A stretch of DNA of 5,403 nucleotides from assembly GCA_031255615.1 (NCBI GenBank), contig JAIRSD010000174.1, positions 1-5,403 on the forward strand, given 5' to 3'. The stretch's first letter is position 1. Every line of letters begins with the position of its first letter. This DNA is from Treponema sp. (GTDB lineage: Bacteria; Spirochaetota; Spirochaetia; Treponematales; Breznakiellaceae). Position numbers and translations under genes: made by a program. The notes beneath the pieces are model-generated. The model saw only the letters and a program-made list of their open reading frames with translations, was not told the origin of the DNA and searched no databases. Of this stretch, positions 5,268 to 5,403 are shown in pieces.

Positions 5268-5301
5268 TTGTTATTCAGAAACTAAAGTTTCTGAACAACA
5301 A
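5268..5301. repeat. 16-bp hairpin, near copy of the one at 4944
   Basis: 5268-5283 pairs with 5286-5301, with one A-C mismatch, across a 2-base loop AA. The inner ten pairs (TTCAGAAACT) are perfect and identical to part of the 4944 hairpin. It sits 17 bases before the ribosome binding site of the partial gene, so it could affect its leader. Confidence 0.7.
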
Positions 5302-5317
5302 GCGAAATAAAAATTCT

Positions 5318-5323
5318 GGAGGG
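5318..5323 (+). promoter_or_regulatory. ribosome binding site of the partial gene
   Basis: GGAGGG, seven bases before TTG 5331. It is the best Shine-Dalgarno match in the window and is the main reason for choosing the TTG start over the in-frame ATG at 5352, which has only GGGACG upstream. Confidence 0.55.
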
Positions 5324-5330
5324 TAGTAAG

Positions 5331-5403
5331 TTGCTTAATCAACGGGACGCGATGAAAAAAGAGACAAGGGAAAGGATGCGGGACGGCGAAGGATCCGTGC
5401 ATT
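5331..5403 (+). CDS. 5' end of an unidentified protein, cut by the window edge
   Basis: Twenty-four open codons starting with TTG, reading MLNQRDAMKKETRERMRDGE then GSVH, with no stop before the window ends. The start is chosen for the GGAGGG seven bases upstream; ATG 5352 would shorten it by seven residues. The visible part is charged and hydrophilic with no signal peptide. The RERMRDGEGSVH stretch reminds me of the N-terminus of small cupin-domain proteins that begin with an R-x-x-MRGGxGxV-like segment, but this is a recollection on very few residues, so I give no function. The reading frame lies directly after the MITE-like repeat region, which would form its upstream region. Confidence 0.5.
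   Translation, partial: MLNQRDAMKKETRERMRDGEGSVH

Larger units (their letters stand above)
4944..5301. mobile_element. candidate MITE-like element of nested inverted repeats
   Basis: A 358-base gene-free stretch bounded by related hairpins. AGTTTCTGAACAA...CCGCTTA (4959-4981) is repeated in inverse orientation as TAAGCGG...TTGTT..TCAGAAACT (5261-5283), giving imperfect terminal inverted repeats of about 22 bases. Inside are an imperfect large foldback (5017-5132) and a 12-bp stem 5177-5188/5202-5213 whose arms also carry TTGTTCA/TGAACAA. No transposase or open reading frame is present and I see no clear target duplication. A non-autonomous mobile element is the simplest reading; a structured RNA leader for the downstream gene is the alternative. 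Confidence 0.45.

Overview
This 5.4 kb window is GC-rich bacterial chromosome. It holds four complete protein genes, the first codons of a probable fifth, and an unusually large share of non-coding, hairpin-rich DNA. The genes are ordinary housekeeping or accessory enzymes: a YchJ-family SEC-C zinc-binding protein (709-1191, +), a 482-residue NAD(P)-dependent malic enzyme (1235-2683, +), DNA-3-methyladenine glycosylase I (2836-3405, -) and a UlaG-like metallo-beta-lactamase-fold hydrolase (about 4035-4898, +). A reading frame with a good ribosome binding site and a TTG start opens at 5331 and runs off the end. Nothing fixes the taxon. The malic enzyme subfamily and the style of the short palindromes remind me of anaerobic spirochaetes (Treponema relatives), but this is recollection and weak.

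Layout: 1-160 is AT-rich and almost free of C on the + strand (50 G against 5 C by my count). 168-611 is a dense array of perfect short hairpins built from a duplicated block, ending in two conserved boxes. Then come ychJ and the malic enzyme gene, 43 nt apart and possibly co-transcribed. 2683-2805 is a cluster of GC-rich stems between the convergent malic enzyme and tag genes. 3546-3901 is a second hairpin array. 3906-4034 is an AT-richer leader with a perfect operator-like dyad before the hydrolase gene. 4944-5301 is a MITE-like nest of inverted repeats just before the partial gene.

The most interesting signal is non-coding. Arrays 1 and 2 share two boxes, GCGCAAGGGATAG and GGATAGCCCGGT, in the same order, and also the 12-mer AGGCCGGCGGGA. 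Array 2 lies on the opposite strand. Both place unrelated perfect hairpins around these boxes, mostly with tiny purine-rich loops flanked by GC...GC. In the duplicated block of array 1 one stem has changed on both arms so that pairing is kept. This looks like a dispersed palindromic repeat family whose fold is maintained while arm sequences vary. I see no sign that the genes form one pathway. The window reads as housekeeping genes separated by repeat-filled gaps.
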